Positions 16,359 through 24,768 of a stretch of DNA of 64,000 nt are shown in pieces. The notes beneath the pieces were generated by a model. That model searched no databases. It was given only the letters and a program-made list of their open reading frames with translations, and was not told where the DNA came from. The DNA comes from Kitasatospora phosalacinea (GTDB lineage Bacteria > Actinomycetota > Actinomycetes > Streptomycetales > Streptomycetaceae). The stretch lies in assembly GCF_030268885.1 (NCBI RefSeq), contig NZ_BSSA01000008.1, positions 62,001 through 126,000 of the forward strand, in the 5' to 3' direction. The position numbers and the translations under genes were made by a program. The first letter of the stretch is position 1, and each line of letters starts with the position of its first letter.

Positions 16359-16760
16359 ATGGCCGACACCGCGCTGGACCGGCTCGCCGCCGGCAACTAC
16401 CTGCTGATCACCAGCTACAAGAAGGACGGCAGCGCCGTCCCCACCCCCGTGTGGGTGGTCCGGGACGGCGACGCCCTCGGGGCGTGGACCGCCGCCGACT
16501 CCTGGAAGGTCAAGCGGATCCGGCGGCGCGGCGAGGTGCTGGTCGGCCCGTGCGACGTGCGCGGCAACCCGAGCGGCAAGTCGCTGCCCGCCACCGCCGA
16601 GATCGCGGACGCCGCCACCACCGAGCGCTACCGGCAGCTGATCGCCCGCAAGTACGGGCTGATCGGGCGGCTCACCCTGCTCGGCAGCCGGCTGCGCCGC
16701 GGGAAGGGCGGCACGGTCGGCATCACCGTCCGGCTCGACCCGCGGCCGGGGGCGGAGTGA
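16359..16760 (+). CDS. PPOX-class F420/flavin-dependent oxidoreductase
   Basis: A 133-residue split-barrel protein of the pyridoxamine-phosphate-oxidase superfamily, in the small PPOX-class group that uses F420 or FMN. Diagnostic stretches are NYLLITSYKKDGSAVPTPVWVV at residues 13-34 (the strand pair that binds the cofactor phosphate), AADSWKVKRIRRRGEVLVGPCD, and the C-terminal KGGTVGITVRLDP. Actinobacterial members are often F420H2-dependent reductases, but the cofactor cannot be told from sequence alone. It is probably leaderless and ends only 7 bases from the convergent SGNH hydrolase gene. Confidence 0.85.
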   Translation: MADTALDRLAAGNYLLITSYKKDGSAVPTPVWVVRDGDALGAWTAADSWKVKRIRRRGEVLVGPCDVRGNPSGKSLPATAEIADAATTERYRQLIARKYGLIGRLTLLGSRLRRGKGGTVGITVRLDPRPGAE

Positions 16761-16767
16761 GTCCGGC

Positions 16768-17550
16768 TCAGCCCTCGTAGGGCAGCAGTTCCGGGCGCTT
16801 CGCCGGGCGGCCGTCGCCGGAGGAGCGCCCGCGCAGGCGGCGGCCGATCCACGGGCCGACGTGGGTGCCCAGCCAGCGCAGGTCGGCGCGGGCCTTCTCG
16901 CCGCGGGTCCGGGGGTCCGGCTCGGCCAGCGGCGCCCGCCAGTCCTCGGCGCACGGGCGGCCGAGCGCCTCCAGCACCGCCAGCGCGACCCGGCGGTGGC
17001 CCTCCGGGGAGAGGTGCAGCCGGTCCTCCGCCCAGAGCCTGCGGTCGTCGAACACCGGCGCGGAGAACAGGTCGACCAGCACCGCCCGGCCCGGGTGCTC
17101 GCGCACCACGCCCTCCACGAAGCCCTTCATCCGCAGGATGGCGGGCAGCAGGCGGCGGCTGCCCGCCATCCGCCGGGTCGGGTCGGTGGAGGTGAACAGC
17201 ACCACGGTGCGGCCCTCGGCGATCAGGGCACGGGCGCAGGCGCCGAGCAGCCGCTCGACCTCGGCCACGTCGCAGCCCGGCCGCAGCACGTCGTTCAGGC
17301 CGCCCGCCAGCGTCACCAGGTCGGCACCGGCGGCCGCGGCCAGGTCGACCTGCTCGGCCCGGATCTGGCCGATCAGCTTCCCGCGGACGGCCAGGTTGGC
17401 GTACCGGAAGCCCTCCGCGCCGGCCTCGGCGGCCAGCGCCGCCGCGACCCGGTCCGCCCAGCCGCGGAAGTGCCCGTCGGCCAGGACCTCGTCGCACATC
17501 CCCTCCGTGAACGAGTCGCCCACCGCCACCATCGCCCGGTACTGCCGCAC
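16768..17550 (-). CDS. SGNH/GDSL-family hydrolase
   Basis: A 260-residue cytosolic SGNH hydrolase (esterase or lipase type). Block I is AVGDSFTEG at about residues 9-17 with the nucleophilic Ser, Gly of block II lies near residue 60, and block III is TLAGGLNDVLRPG near 100. Block V is LHLSPEGHRRVALAVL near 200 with the catalytic His. No signal peptide is present. The GTG start at 17550 has AGGAGG upstream. It lies 59 bases after the P450 gene on the same strand and may be cotranscribed with it. Substrate unknown. Confidence 0.88.
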   Translation of the reverse strand: MRQYRAMVAVGDSFTEGMCDEVLADGHFRGWADRVAAALAAEAGAEGFRYANLAVRGKLIGQIRAEQVDLAAAAGADLVTLAGGLNDVLRPGCDVAEVERLLGACARALIAEGRTVVLFTSTDPTRRMAGSRRLLPAILRMKGFVEGVVREHPGRAVLVDLFSAPVFDDRRLWAEDRLHLSPEGHRRVALAVLEALGRPCAEDWRAPLAEPDPRTRGEKARADLRWLGTHVGPWIGRRLRGRSSGDGRPAKRPELLPYEG

Positions 17551-17609
17551 ACCGCCTCCTGGGTCGTTCCCGATCGACCCACCACCCTACCGAGGCGTAA
17601 CCCGGGTGC

Positions 17610-18860
17610 TCAGGCGCCCACCGGGCGGGGCACCGGACGGGGGACCACCTCCAGCGCCGCCGGGCCGTTGACGATCATGGACGGGATGCGGGCGGGCGGC
17701 CGGTCCGGATCGGCCAGCGCCAGGTCGGGCAGGCGGTCGAACAGCGTGCTCAGCGCGATCTCGGTCTCCAGCCGGGCCAGCGGGGCCCCGACGCAGAAGT
17801 GCGGGCCGTAGCCGAACGCCAGGTGCCCCTTGTCCGGGCGGGTCGGGTCGAACTCGTCCGGGCGGTCCGGGTGCACCCGCGGGTCCCGCCCGGCGGCGGC
17901 GAAGCCGACGATGATCGGGTCGCCCCTGCGGATCAGCACGCCCTCGCCCAGGTCGATGTCCTCCACCGCGTAGCGCAGCGGCACGTGCATCACCGGGCCC
18001 TCCAGCCGCAGCGTCTCCTCGATCACGTCCGACCATCCGGTCCCGCCCGCCCGCAGCCGGGCCAACTCCTGAGGGTGGGTGAGCAGTTCGAGGACCGCAC
18101 TGGTGATCAGGTTGACGGCGGTCTCGAAGCCGCCGGTGATCATCGTGAACAGCGTGCCGGTCAGCTCCTGCTCCGACAGCGGCCGTTCGCCGGGCCGGTC
18201 GGACAGCAGCAGGTCACTGGTCAGGTCGGATGCCGGACGGGCCCGCTTGTGCGCCAGCAGCCCGCGCAGCCGGGCGTCCAGGTCGGTCTGGGCGGCCAGC
18301 GCGGCGTCCTCGGCGAGCGTGGAGTCCAGCACCGTGTCGATCGCCTCGCACAGCCCGTCCCGCAGCTCCTCCGGCACCCCGAACAGGTCGCAGATCACCG
18401 TCAGCGTGAGCGGCCGGGACAGCGCCGTCCGCAGGTCCGCCGACTCCCCGGGCGCCAGCGCCCCCAGCGCGGCCACCAGCCGGTCCGCCGTCGCCTGCAC
18501 CTGCGGACGCATCGACTCCACCCGGCGCGGCAGGAAGGTCGGCGCGATCCGGCCCCGCGCCCTGCGGTGCTCGGCCCCGTACCGGTTGACGAAACTGTCC
18601 TGGAACGCCACCGGCCCCAGCACCCAGCCCTCCGGCACCTCCCCCGCCCCCGGCCAGTGCAGGCGGTGGTCCCGCGACACCCGCGGATCGGTCGTCACCC
18701 GCTGGATCGCCTCGTACCCGGTCACCGACCAGGCCCGCACCCCACCCGGCAGCTCCACCAGCACCGCGGGCCCCTGCGCCCGCAGCCCCGCCGCCTCGGC
18801 GTGCAGCGCGCTCCCCGCCGGGTCGAGGAAGGGACAGCTGGGAACGGAGGAATCGGACAC
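17610..18860 (-). CDS. Cytochrome P450 monooxygenase
   Basis: A 416-residue soluble bacterial P450, of the size and type of CYP105/107-like enzymes. The I-helix oxygen-activation motif is MITGGFETAVNLI near residue 245. The K-helix E-x-x-R is VIEETLRLEGPV near 285, and the haem-binding loop is FGYGPHFCVGAPLARLE near 350 with the thiolate Cys. Acidic and aromatic N-terminal features suggest no membrane anchor. The GTG start at 18860 follows GAGAGGAG. No ferredoxin or ferredoxin reductase lies beside it, so electrons must come from elsewhere. The SGNH hydrolase downstream may act on a related product, but that is only positional inference. Confidence 0.93.
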   Translation of the reverse strand: MSDSSVPSCPFLDPAGSALHAEAAGLRAQGPAVLVELPGGVRAWSVTGYEAIQRVTTDPRVSRDHRLHWPGAGEVPEGWVLGPVAFQDSFVNRYGAEHRRARGRIAPTFLPRRVESMRPQVQATADRLVAALGALAPGESADLRTALSRPLTLTVICDLFGVPEELRDGLCEAIDTVLDSTLAEDAALAAQTDLDARLRGLLAHKRARPASDLTSDLLLSDRPGERPLSEQELTGTLFTMITGGFETAVNLITSAVLELLTHPQELARLRAGGTGWSDVIEETLRLEGPVMHVPLRYAVEDIDLGEGVLIRRGDPIIVGFAAAGRDPRVHPDRPDEFDPTRPDKGHLAFGYGPHFCVGAPLARLETEIALSTLFDRLPDLALADPDRPPARIPSMIVNGPAALEVVPRPVPRPVGA

Positions 18861-19009
18861 GGCGTGCTCCTCTCACCGGCACTCCCCGCACCGGCGCTCC
18901 CATGCTGCCGTCCACCGCCCGCCCCCCGGAAGCCTCCCCGCGGCATTGTCCTGATTCCGCCCCCGGCTCACCCAACTCCCCTTCCAGCAGCCCCAGTTGG
19001 CAGCAGGAA

Positions 19010-19041
19010 CCCCACCCTCCCCCGGGCGGGGGCGGGTGGGG
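19010..19041 (-). terminator. Terminator of the encapsulin/DyP operon
   Basis: CCCCACCC (19010-19017) pairs with GGGTGGGG (19034-19041), and after one mismatch CCCCC (19019-19023) pairs with GGGGG (19028-19032). It lies 16 bases after the encapsulin stop codon. Confidence 0.65.
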
Positions 19042-19056
19042 TCGCCGGAGCCGGAC

Positions 19057-19857
19057 TCAGGGGGTGGCGAGGGCGACGGCGGCCTCCGGGGTGTGGAGCT
19101 GGAAGGTGAGGGACTCCTGGAGGTAGAGGTGGACGACGGCGTCGTCGTGGGAGAGGTAGCCGATGGAGAGGTCCTCGCCGAGGTGGAGCTCGAAGTCGCC
19201 GCCGCGGACGGAGAGGAGGACGGCGCCCTCGACGGCGGGGGCCCAGATGATCTCGCCGTCGAGGAGGCGGGCGAGGTGGTTGTGGACGGGGTAGCCGTGG
19301 TCGGAGGTCTCGTTGACGGCGGTGAAGGCGTCGGCGCCGAGCAGGAGGGAGTAGGGGCCGCCGACCCCGGCGAGGCGCAGGGCGGTGAGGGCGCGGCTGA
19401 CGGCGTTGGGGTACTCGCGGACGTCGGCGGGGAGGTCGACGGGGTGGTTGGTGGAGCCGTCGCGGATGCCGGTGATGCCCGCGGCCGGGTAGCCGTCGAA
19501 GAGGGCGCGGTCCTCGGCGAGGGCGATGGTGCGGGCGGCGTCCTTGACCGGGTCCCAGTCGGAGTCCTTGGAGCCGCGCTCGACGTCGTCGACGGCGGCC
19601 CGGGTGACGGTGAAGGGCACCCGGAGCTCGACCACCCGGAGCGACTCCCGGGCGCGGGCCTGGACGCCGTTGCCGGGGGCGGCGATGTCGGCGAGGTGGC
19701 CGGTGCCGACGGCGGCGAGCTCGGGCCCGTCCGGGCCGGAGAGGTCGACCACCCGGCGCCCGGCGACGTGCAGCCGGAAGGTGCGCCGGGCCTCCTCCTC
19801 GATCTCGGCCCAGGCGGCGGCGGAGACGGGCGCCAGGTCGCGGTGCAGGTTGTTCAC
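19057..19857 (-). CDS. Encapsulin nanocompartment shell protein (family 1)
   Basis: A 266-residue shell protein with the HK97 phage-capsid fold. Family 1 encapsulins of this length assemble a 60-subunit icosahedral shell that encloses a cargo enzyme. Family landmarks are NNLHRDLAPVSAAAWAEIEEEA at the N-terminus, where the cargo peptide docks, GPDGPELAAVGTG near 45-57, ERGSKDSDWDPVKDAA, EDRALFDGY, and the C-terminal LGEDLSIGYLSHDDAVVHLYLQESLTF. The start is the GTG at 19857, which overlaps the DyP stop in a GTGA tetranucleotide; AAGGAG precedes it. Translational coupling with its cargo gene is thus likely. Confidence 0.95.
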   Translation of the reverse strand: MNNLHRDLAPVSAAAWAEIEEEARRTFRLHVAGRRVVDLSGPDGPELAAVGTGHLADIAAPGNGVQARARESLRVVELRVPFTVTRAAVDDVERGSKDSDWDPVKDAARTIALAEDRALFDGYPAAGITGIRDGSTNHPVDLPADVREYPNAVSRALTALRLAGVGGPYSLLLGADAFTAVNETSDHGYPVHNHLARLLDGEIIWAPAVEGAVLLSVRGGDFELHLGEDLSIGYLSHDDAVVHLYLQESLTFQLHTPEAAVALATP

Positions 19858-20879
19858 GGTGCGGAGCTCCTTTTCAGGCTGCCGATGCGGAGGCTGCCGT
19901 CCCGGACCGGCGGGGCGGGCACGGCTTCGGCGGCCGGGGCAGGCGCGCCGGGGGCGGGGGGCGGGTCGTTCAGGAAGTCCGCGCTGGGGACGTGGAAGAA
20001 GGTGCCGGTGATGGGGGTGGAGAAGTCCAGCAGCCGGTCGTGGGCGGCGGGGCCGCGGCCGAGGAACATGTTGCGGAGCATCTCCTCGGTGACTCCCGGG
20101 TCGCGGGCGTAGCCGATGAAGTAGGTGCCGCACTCGCCGCCCTCGGCGAAGGACCCGAACGGCATGTTGAGCCGCCAGATGTCGCGGTCCTCGCCGTCGG
20201 GGCCGGTGACGGTGTTCAGCGCGACGTGCGAGTCGGCGGGCTGGGCGGCCTCGTCGAGTTCGACGTTGTCGAGCTTGGTGCGGCCGATCACGCGCTCCTG
20301 CTGCTCGGTGCCGATCGCGCGCCAACCGGCCATGTCGTGCAGGTACTTCTGCACGATGACGTAGCTGCCGCCCGCGAAGACCGGGTCCTCGTCGCCGATC
20401 AGGACGGCGTCGGCGGCGTCCCGTCCGGTGGGGTTCTCGGTGCCGTCGACGAAGCCGATCAGGTCGCGGCAGTCGAAGTACCGGAAGCCGTGGGTCTCGT
20501 CCAGCACGGTGACCCGGTCGCCCAGTCGGCGGCTGACCAGGGAGGCCAACTCGAAGCACAGGTCCATGCGTTCGGCCCGGACGTGCAGCAGCAGGTCACC
20601 GGGGGTGGCGGGAGCCAGGTGCCGGGGCCCGGCGAGTTCGACGAAGGGGTGCAGGTGGGCCGGGCGGGGCCCGGCGAACAGGCGGTCCCAGGCGTCGGAG
20701 CCGATGCCGAGCACCAGGCTGACCTCCTCCTGCGGCGCCCGGCTGCTGACGCTGCGGGCCAGCCCGCCGAGGTCGGGCAGCAGGTCGCGGACGGTCTGCT
20801 CGCCGCCGTCCTCGATCGCGAGCACCAGGAACACGGCGGCCCCGGTCAGCGTGGCGAGGACCGGTTGGGGCTGCGGCAT
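19854..20879 (-). CDS. DyP-type haem peroxidase with encapsulin cargo peptide
   Basis: A 341-residue dye-decolorizing peroxidase, a haem enzyme that uses H2O2 to oxidise dyes, phenolics or other donors. The family GxxDG motif is seen as GFVDGTENPTG near residue 150, with catalytic Asp. Near 230-255 are DIWRLNMPFGSFAEGGECGTYFIGYARDP (shown as two family blocks, LNMPFGSF and GTYFIGYARDP). The C-terminal extension is Pro/Ala-rich and ends in DGSLRIGSLKRSSAP, a close match to the encapsulin cargo-loading peptide. The enzyme should therefore be packaged in the shell encoded immediately downstream. A MarR gene lies just upstream on the same strand. Confidence 0.95.
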   Translation of the reverse strand: MPQPQPVLATLTGAAVFLVLAIEDGGEQTVRDLLPDLGGLARSVSSRAPQEEVSLVLGIGSDAWDRLFAGPRPAHLHPFVELAGPRHLAPATPGDLLLHVRAERMDLCFELASLVSRRLGDRVTVLDETHGFRYFDCRDLIGFVDGTENPTGRDAADAVLIGDEDPVFAGGSYVIVQKYLHDMAGWRAIGTEQQERVIGRTKLDNVELDEAAQPADSHVALNTVTGPDGEDRDIWRLNMPFGSFAEGGECGTYFIGYARDPGVTEEMLRNMFLGRGPAAHDRLLDFSTPITGTFFHVPSADFLNDPPPAPGAPAPAAEAVPAPPVRDGSLRIGSLKRSSAP

Positions 20880-20995
20880 GGCGGATGCTCCCGGAAAGCT
20901 GCCGGACGTTCGGACGCCCGCCGACCATACCGGGCAAAAGGGGCGGGACCGCGCGATCACCCCCCGAACGGGCGTGTCCGGCGGGACCGGTGGAT

Positions 20996-21469
20996 TCAGG
21001 GGCGGCCGGTGCGGCGCTCCCGGCGCAGCTCGGCGAGCTCCTCGGTCATCCGGGTGAGGAAGCGGACCACGGTGGCGACCTGCTCCGGGGCGAACTCGGC
21101 CCGGACCCGGTCGGTGCACTCGGCGACGGGGGCGAACCACTCGCCCGCGATCCGGGCCGCGGCCGGGTGGTAGTGCACGTGCACCTGCCGCCGGTCGGCC
21201 TCGTCCCGGGTGCGGTGGACGTGCCCGGCGCGCTCCAGGCGGTCCAGGACGGCGGTCACCGCACCGGAGGTCAGGCCGAGTTCGGCCCGCAGCCCGCCGG
21301 GCGTGATGCCGGGCGGGTCGGCCGCCCGCAGCACCGCGAGCAGCGCCTGGACGTCGGTGGCGTGCAGGCCGGAGTCGGCCGCGAAGTCGTGCCCGAGCAG
21401 GTTCATCTCGGACGCCAGCCCCTGCAGCAGCCGCCCGAACTCCCGCTGCGCCACCGGCCTCTGTTCCAC
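20996..21469 (-). CDS. MarR-family regulator upstream of the DyP/encapsulin operon
   Basis: A 157-residue MarR-type winged helix-turn-helix protein. The DNA-binding core is ITPGGLRAELGLTSGAVTAVLDRLERAGHVHRTRDEADRRQVHVHYHP, seen in parts: GLTSGAVTAVLDRLERAGHV for the recognition helix and RDEADRRQVHV for the wing. I chose GTG at 21469 over the frame-opening GTG at 21529. GGAGGAGG lies about 7 bases before 21469, and a -10-like TAAGGT (plus 21531-21536) sits too close to 21529 for that codon to be used. MarR proteins sensing oxidants or phenolics often sit beside peroxidase genes, so control of the DyP operon is plausible but unproven. Confidence 0.85.
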   Translation of the reverse strand: MEQRPVAQREFGRLLQGLASEMNLLGHDFAADSGLHATDVQALLAVLRAADPPGITPGGLRAELGLTSGAVTAVLDRLERAGHVHRTRDEADRRQVHVHYHPAAARIAGEWFAPVAECTDRVRAEFAPEQVATVVRFLTRMTEELAELRRERRTGRP

Positions 21470-21581
21470 CGGCCCCTCCTCCGCCACGCCCGTCCACCTG
21501 CCCGCCCGGTCACCCGCCGGGCCGGTCACGACCTTAGCTGGCCCGCCCGGTGATCCCCGCCGGGCGGGAGGACGGGAGGCG

Positions 21582-22505
21582 TCAGACCCGCCCCGAGGCC
21601 CGTGCCAGCAGGCCGAGGGCGCCCGGCAGGTCGCGGGGGGCGAGGGCGCCGGGCGGGCGGGCGGCGCGGTGCCAGCCGGGGCCCGCGGTGAGCAGGACGG
21701 GGCGCAGGCGGGCCCCGCGGGGGCCCCAGGCGGTGGCGGCGACGGTGCGGGCGGGGCCCGGGTCGGCGGTGGCGCGGGTCTGCGACCAGAGCAGGACGGC
21801 GGCCGGGCCGGTGCGGCGGACCGCCTCGGCCAGGGCCCCGGCGGGCAGCGCGGCGCCGAAGACCCGGAACGGCAGGCCGCGTTCGGCGAGCGCGGCGGCC
21901 ACCGCCTCCAGCGGCAGGGTGTGCTGCTCGCCGGGCATCGCGGCCAGCAGCACCGGCGGCCCGGCCGCGCCCGTGGGGGGTTCGGCGATCCGGCGCAGCG
22001 CGCTGGAGACGTGCCAGGACAGCAGGTGCTCGACCTCGACGTACCGCTCCCCGCCGCCCGCGGCCCAGCGGCGTCCGGCGGCGCGCAGCGCGGGCGTCAT
22101 CACGTCCGTCCAGGCGGCGACGGCGCCCAGCCGGTCGACGCTCGCGCGCAGCAGCCGGGCCACCTCGGGCCCGTCCAGCCGCCGCGCGGCCCGGGCCAGG
22201 CCGCGCACCTCGGACGGCGCCGCTCCCGGCGGGGCCGCGGCGACCGGGGGCGGGGCGGTCCGCCCGGCCAGGTCGGGCGCGAGCCGGGCCGCCTCCGCGG
22301 GCGTCACCCCGCGGGCGGTGAGGCGGCACATCGCCTCCAGCACGGCCACGTCCCGCGCCGTCCAGCGCCGGTGGCGGCCCGGCTCCCGCTCGGCCGGTCC
22401 GATGCCGTAACGGCGCTCCCAGGAACGGACGGTGGCCGGTGACACGCCGAGCAGCCGGGCCACCGACCCGGTGCCCGCTCCGGCCTCGGCGGGGATGTCT
22501 GACAC
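21582..22505 (-). CDS. MerR-type regulator with B12-binding domain (CarH/LitR-like)
   Basis: A 307-residue regulator. Residues 10-80 form a MerR helix-turn-helix (VARLLGVSPATVRSWERRYG, then HRRWTARDVAVLEAMCRLTARGV). This is followed by a helical cap and a Rossmann-like cobalamin-binding domain, as in the light sensors CarH and LitR. The lower-ligand motif appears as GEQHTLPLE with the His kept, but the usual Gly three residues after it is Pro. The upper-face motif W-x9-E-H of CarH is W-x11-E-H here. Binding of adenosylcobalamin is therefore uncertain. TAGTCT 6 bases before the GTG suggests a leaderless message. It is divergent from an MMPL exporter gene. Confidence 0.85.
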   Translation of the reverse strand: MSDIPAEAGAGTGSVARLLGVSPATVRSWERRYGIGPAEREPGRHRRWTARDVAVLEAMCRLTARGVTPAEAARLAPDLAGRTAPPPVAAAPPGAAPSEVRGLARAARRLDGPEVARLLRASVDRLGAVAAWTDVMTPALRAAGRRWAAGGGERYVEVEHLLSWHVSSALRRIAEPPTGAAGPPVLLAAMPGEQHTLPLEAVAAALAERGLPFRVFGAALPAGALAEAVRRTGPAAVLLWSQTRATADPGPARTVAATAWGPRGARLRPVLLTAGPGWHRAARPPGALAPRDLPGALGLLARASGRV

Positions 22506-22628
22506 GCGGCCAGACTAGGCCCGTCGGAGTGGGCGGGAGAACGGTCCCATCCGACTCGGCACCGACTCCGAACACCTGTGCGCGGGCGGGCTGCCCGTGC
22601 CGCCCGAGCCGTCCCACTCGGAGAAGTC

Positions 22629-22643
22629 TCTCAATGATTGAGA
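22629..22643. promoter_or_regulatory. Perfect 15-bp palindromic operator before the MMPL gene
   Basis: TCTCAATGATTGAGA is a perfect palindrome around one central base. The -10-like GATATT (22642-22647) overlaps its right end, and the ATG at 22657 follows 9 bases later. The site would occlude the promoter if bound. It has the look of a MarR- or TetR-type operator; which protein binds it is not known. Confidence 0.65.
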
Positions 22644-22656
22644 TATTCTCCGTGGC

Positions 22657-24732
22657 ATGCCGACCCACGTTCCGACGCCCGCGCGGCGTCTGCGCTTCCT
22701 GCTCCCGCTCGCCCTGCTCCTGGTCTGGTTGGCGCTCGGGGGTGCGCTCGGGCCGTTCGCGGGGCGGCTGGGCGAGGTGTCGACCAACGACGGGGCGGCG
22801 TTCCTGCCGCGCAGCGCCGAGTCGACCCGGGTCGCGCAGCTGGAGAAGGACTTCCGCACCGAGTCGACGCTGCCGGTGGTGCTGGTCTGGGAGGCGCGCT
22901 CCGGGCAGGTGGACGGGGCGCTGCGGGCCGGGGCGGGCGAGGCGCTGGCCGCGGCCGCGCAGGTGCCGGGTGCGGTCGGGCGGCCCTCGCCGCTGCTGCC
23001 CTCCGAGGACGGGAGGGCGCTGGAGGCGGTGGTGCAGCTGCGCGCCGACCTCGGGCCGGACACCAAGGAGGCGGTCGCGGCGATCCGCGACCTGGCCGGG
23101 CGGGTGCCGGGCGCCACCGCCGGGGTGGCCGGTCCGGCGGCGGTGCTGGCCGACCTGTCGGGGGCGTTCGCGGGCATCGACGGCCTGCTGCTCGGGGTCG
23201 CGCTCGGCGTGGTGCTGCTGATCCTGCTGCTGGTGTACCGGGCGGTGCTGCTGCCGCTGCTGGTGATCCTCGGCGCGGTGTTCGCCCTCTCGGCGGCCTG
23301 CGCGGTCGTGTACGCGCTGGCGCAGCACGGCGTGGTCCGGGTGGACGGGCAGGTGCAGGGGCTGCTGTCGATCCTGGTGATCGGCGCGGCCACCGACTAC
23401 GGGCTGCTGCTGTCCGCCCGCTTCCGCGAGGAGCTCGCCGCCGGGCAGGACCGGTACGCCGCCGCCCGCACCGCGCTGCGCCGCTCGGTGGAGCCGATCG
23501 CCGCCTCGGGCCTGACGGTGGGCCTGGGCCTGCTCGTCCTGCTGCTGTCCGACCTGACGAACAACCGGGCGCTCGGCCCGGTCGGCGCGATCGGCATCGC
23601 CTGCGCGGTGCTGTCCGCGCTGACCTTCCTCCCGGCGGCGCTGGCGCTGTGCGGCCGGGCCGCGTTCTGGCCGGCCCGGCCGCGCACCGACGGGAAGGGC
23701 GGTTCGCACCGGGTCTGGCAGCGGGTCGCCGAGCTGGTGGGCCGCCGTCCGCGGGCCCTGTGGGTGGGGTCGGTCGCGGTGCTGGCGGCGCTCGCGGCCT
23801 GCTCCCCGCTGCTGGACGCCCGCGGCGTGCCGCAGTCCGAGCTGTTCACCACCGCCCAGCCCTCGGTCGCCGCGCAGCGCCTGCTGTCCGCGCACTTCCC
23901 CGGCGGTTCGGGCAACCCGGCGGTGGTCGTGGCCCGGGCGGACCGCGCGGAGGCCGTGACGGCGGCCGCCGCCCCGGTGCCCGGCGTCGCCGCGGTCCGC
24001 CCGTACACCGGCGGCGCGCCCACCGACCCGCCGGTGGTCGCCGACGGCCTGGTCCGGCTGGACGCGACGCTGACCGACCCGGCCGACAGCGACGCGGCGC
24101 TCGCCACCGTCGCCCGGCTGCGCACCGCCGTGCACGCCGTGGACGGGGCGGACGCGCTGGTCGGCGGCTACTCGGCGCAGCAGGCCGACACCCGGGCCAC
24201 CGCCCGGCACGACCGGACGCTGATCATGCCGGTGGTGCTGCTGTGCATCCTGGCGGTGCTGGTGCTGCTGCTGCGCTCGGTGCTGGCGCCGGTGCTGCTG
24301 GCGGCGACGGTGGCGCTCTCCTACCTGGCCACGCTGGGCGTCTCGGCGCTGGTGTTCCCGCACGTGTTCGGGTTCTCGGCGACCGACCCGTCCGTGCCGC
24401 TGTACGGGTTCGTGTTCCTGGTCGCGCTGGGCGTGGACTACAACATCTTCCTGATGACCCGCGTCCGCGAGGAGACCGCGGCGCTCGGCACCCGGGCGGG
24501 CGTGCTGCGCGGCCTGACCGCGACCGGCGGGGTGATCACCTCGGCGGGCGTGGTGCTGGCCGCGACCTTCGCGGCGCTGGGCGTCATCCCGCTGGCCTTC
24601 CTGGCGCAGATCGCCTTCATCGTGGCCTTCGGCGTGCTGCTGGACACCCTGCTGGTGCGCTCGCTGCTCGTCCCGGCCCTGGTGCACGACCTGGGCGGCC
24701 GGGTCTGGTGGCCCGCCCGCGCGGCGGACTGA
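22657..24732 (+). CDS. MMPL-family RND transporter
   Basis: A 691-residue membrane protein of the MMPL/RND superfamily, about 11-12 membrane helices in two repeats, each starting with one helix followed by a large extracytoplasmic domain. GAATDYGLLLSARFREEL in the first half and ALGVDYNIFLMTRVREE in the second carry the paired Asp-Tyr residues of the proton-relay helices in this family. Such proteins export lipids, siderophores or drugs by proton motive force. The message is probably leaderless, from a promoter overlapped by a perfect palindrome. It is divergent from the B12-type MerR gene. Cargo unknown. Confidence 0.92.
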   Translation: MPTHVPTPARRLRFLLPLALLLVWLALGGALGPFAGRLGEVSTNDGAAFLPRSAESTRVAQLEKDFRTESTLPVVLVWEARSGQVDGALRAGAGEALAAAAQVPGAVGRPSPLLPSEDGRALEAVVQLRADLGPDTKEAVAAIRDLAGRVPGATAGVAGPAAVLADLSGAFAGIDGLLLGVALGVVLLILLLVYRAVLLPLLVILGAVFALSAACAVVYALAQHGVVRVDGQVQGLLSILVIGAATDYGLLLSARFREELAAGQDRYAAARTALRRSVEPIAASGLTVGLGLLVLLLSDLTNNRALGPVGAIGIACAVLSALTFLPAALALCGRAAFWPARPRTDGKGGSHRVWQRVAELVGRRPRALWVGSVAVLAALAACSPLLDARGVPQSELFTTAQPSVAAQRLLSAHFPGGSGNPAVVVARADRAEAVTAAAAPVPGVAAVRPYTGGAPTDPPVVADGLVRLDATLTDPADSDAALATVARLRTAVHAVDGADALVGGYSAQQADTRATARHDRTLIMPVVLLCILAVLVLLLRSVLAPVLLAATVALSYLATLGVSALVFPHVFGFSATDPSVPLYGFVFLVALGVDYNIFLMTRVREETAALGTRAGVLRGLTATGGVITSAGVVLAATFAALGVIPLAFLAQIAFIVAFGVLLDTLLVRSLLVPALVHDLGGRVWWPARAAD

Positions 24733-24768
24733 CGCACCGCCGGGCCGGCTCCGCGGCCGGGCCGCGCT

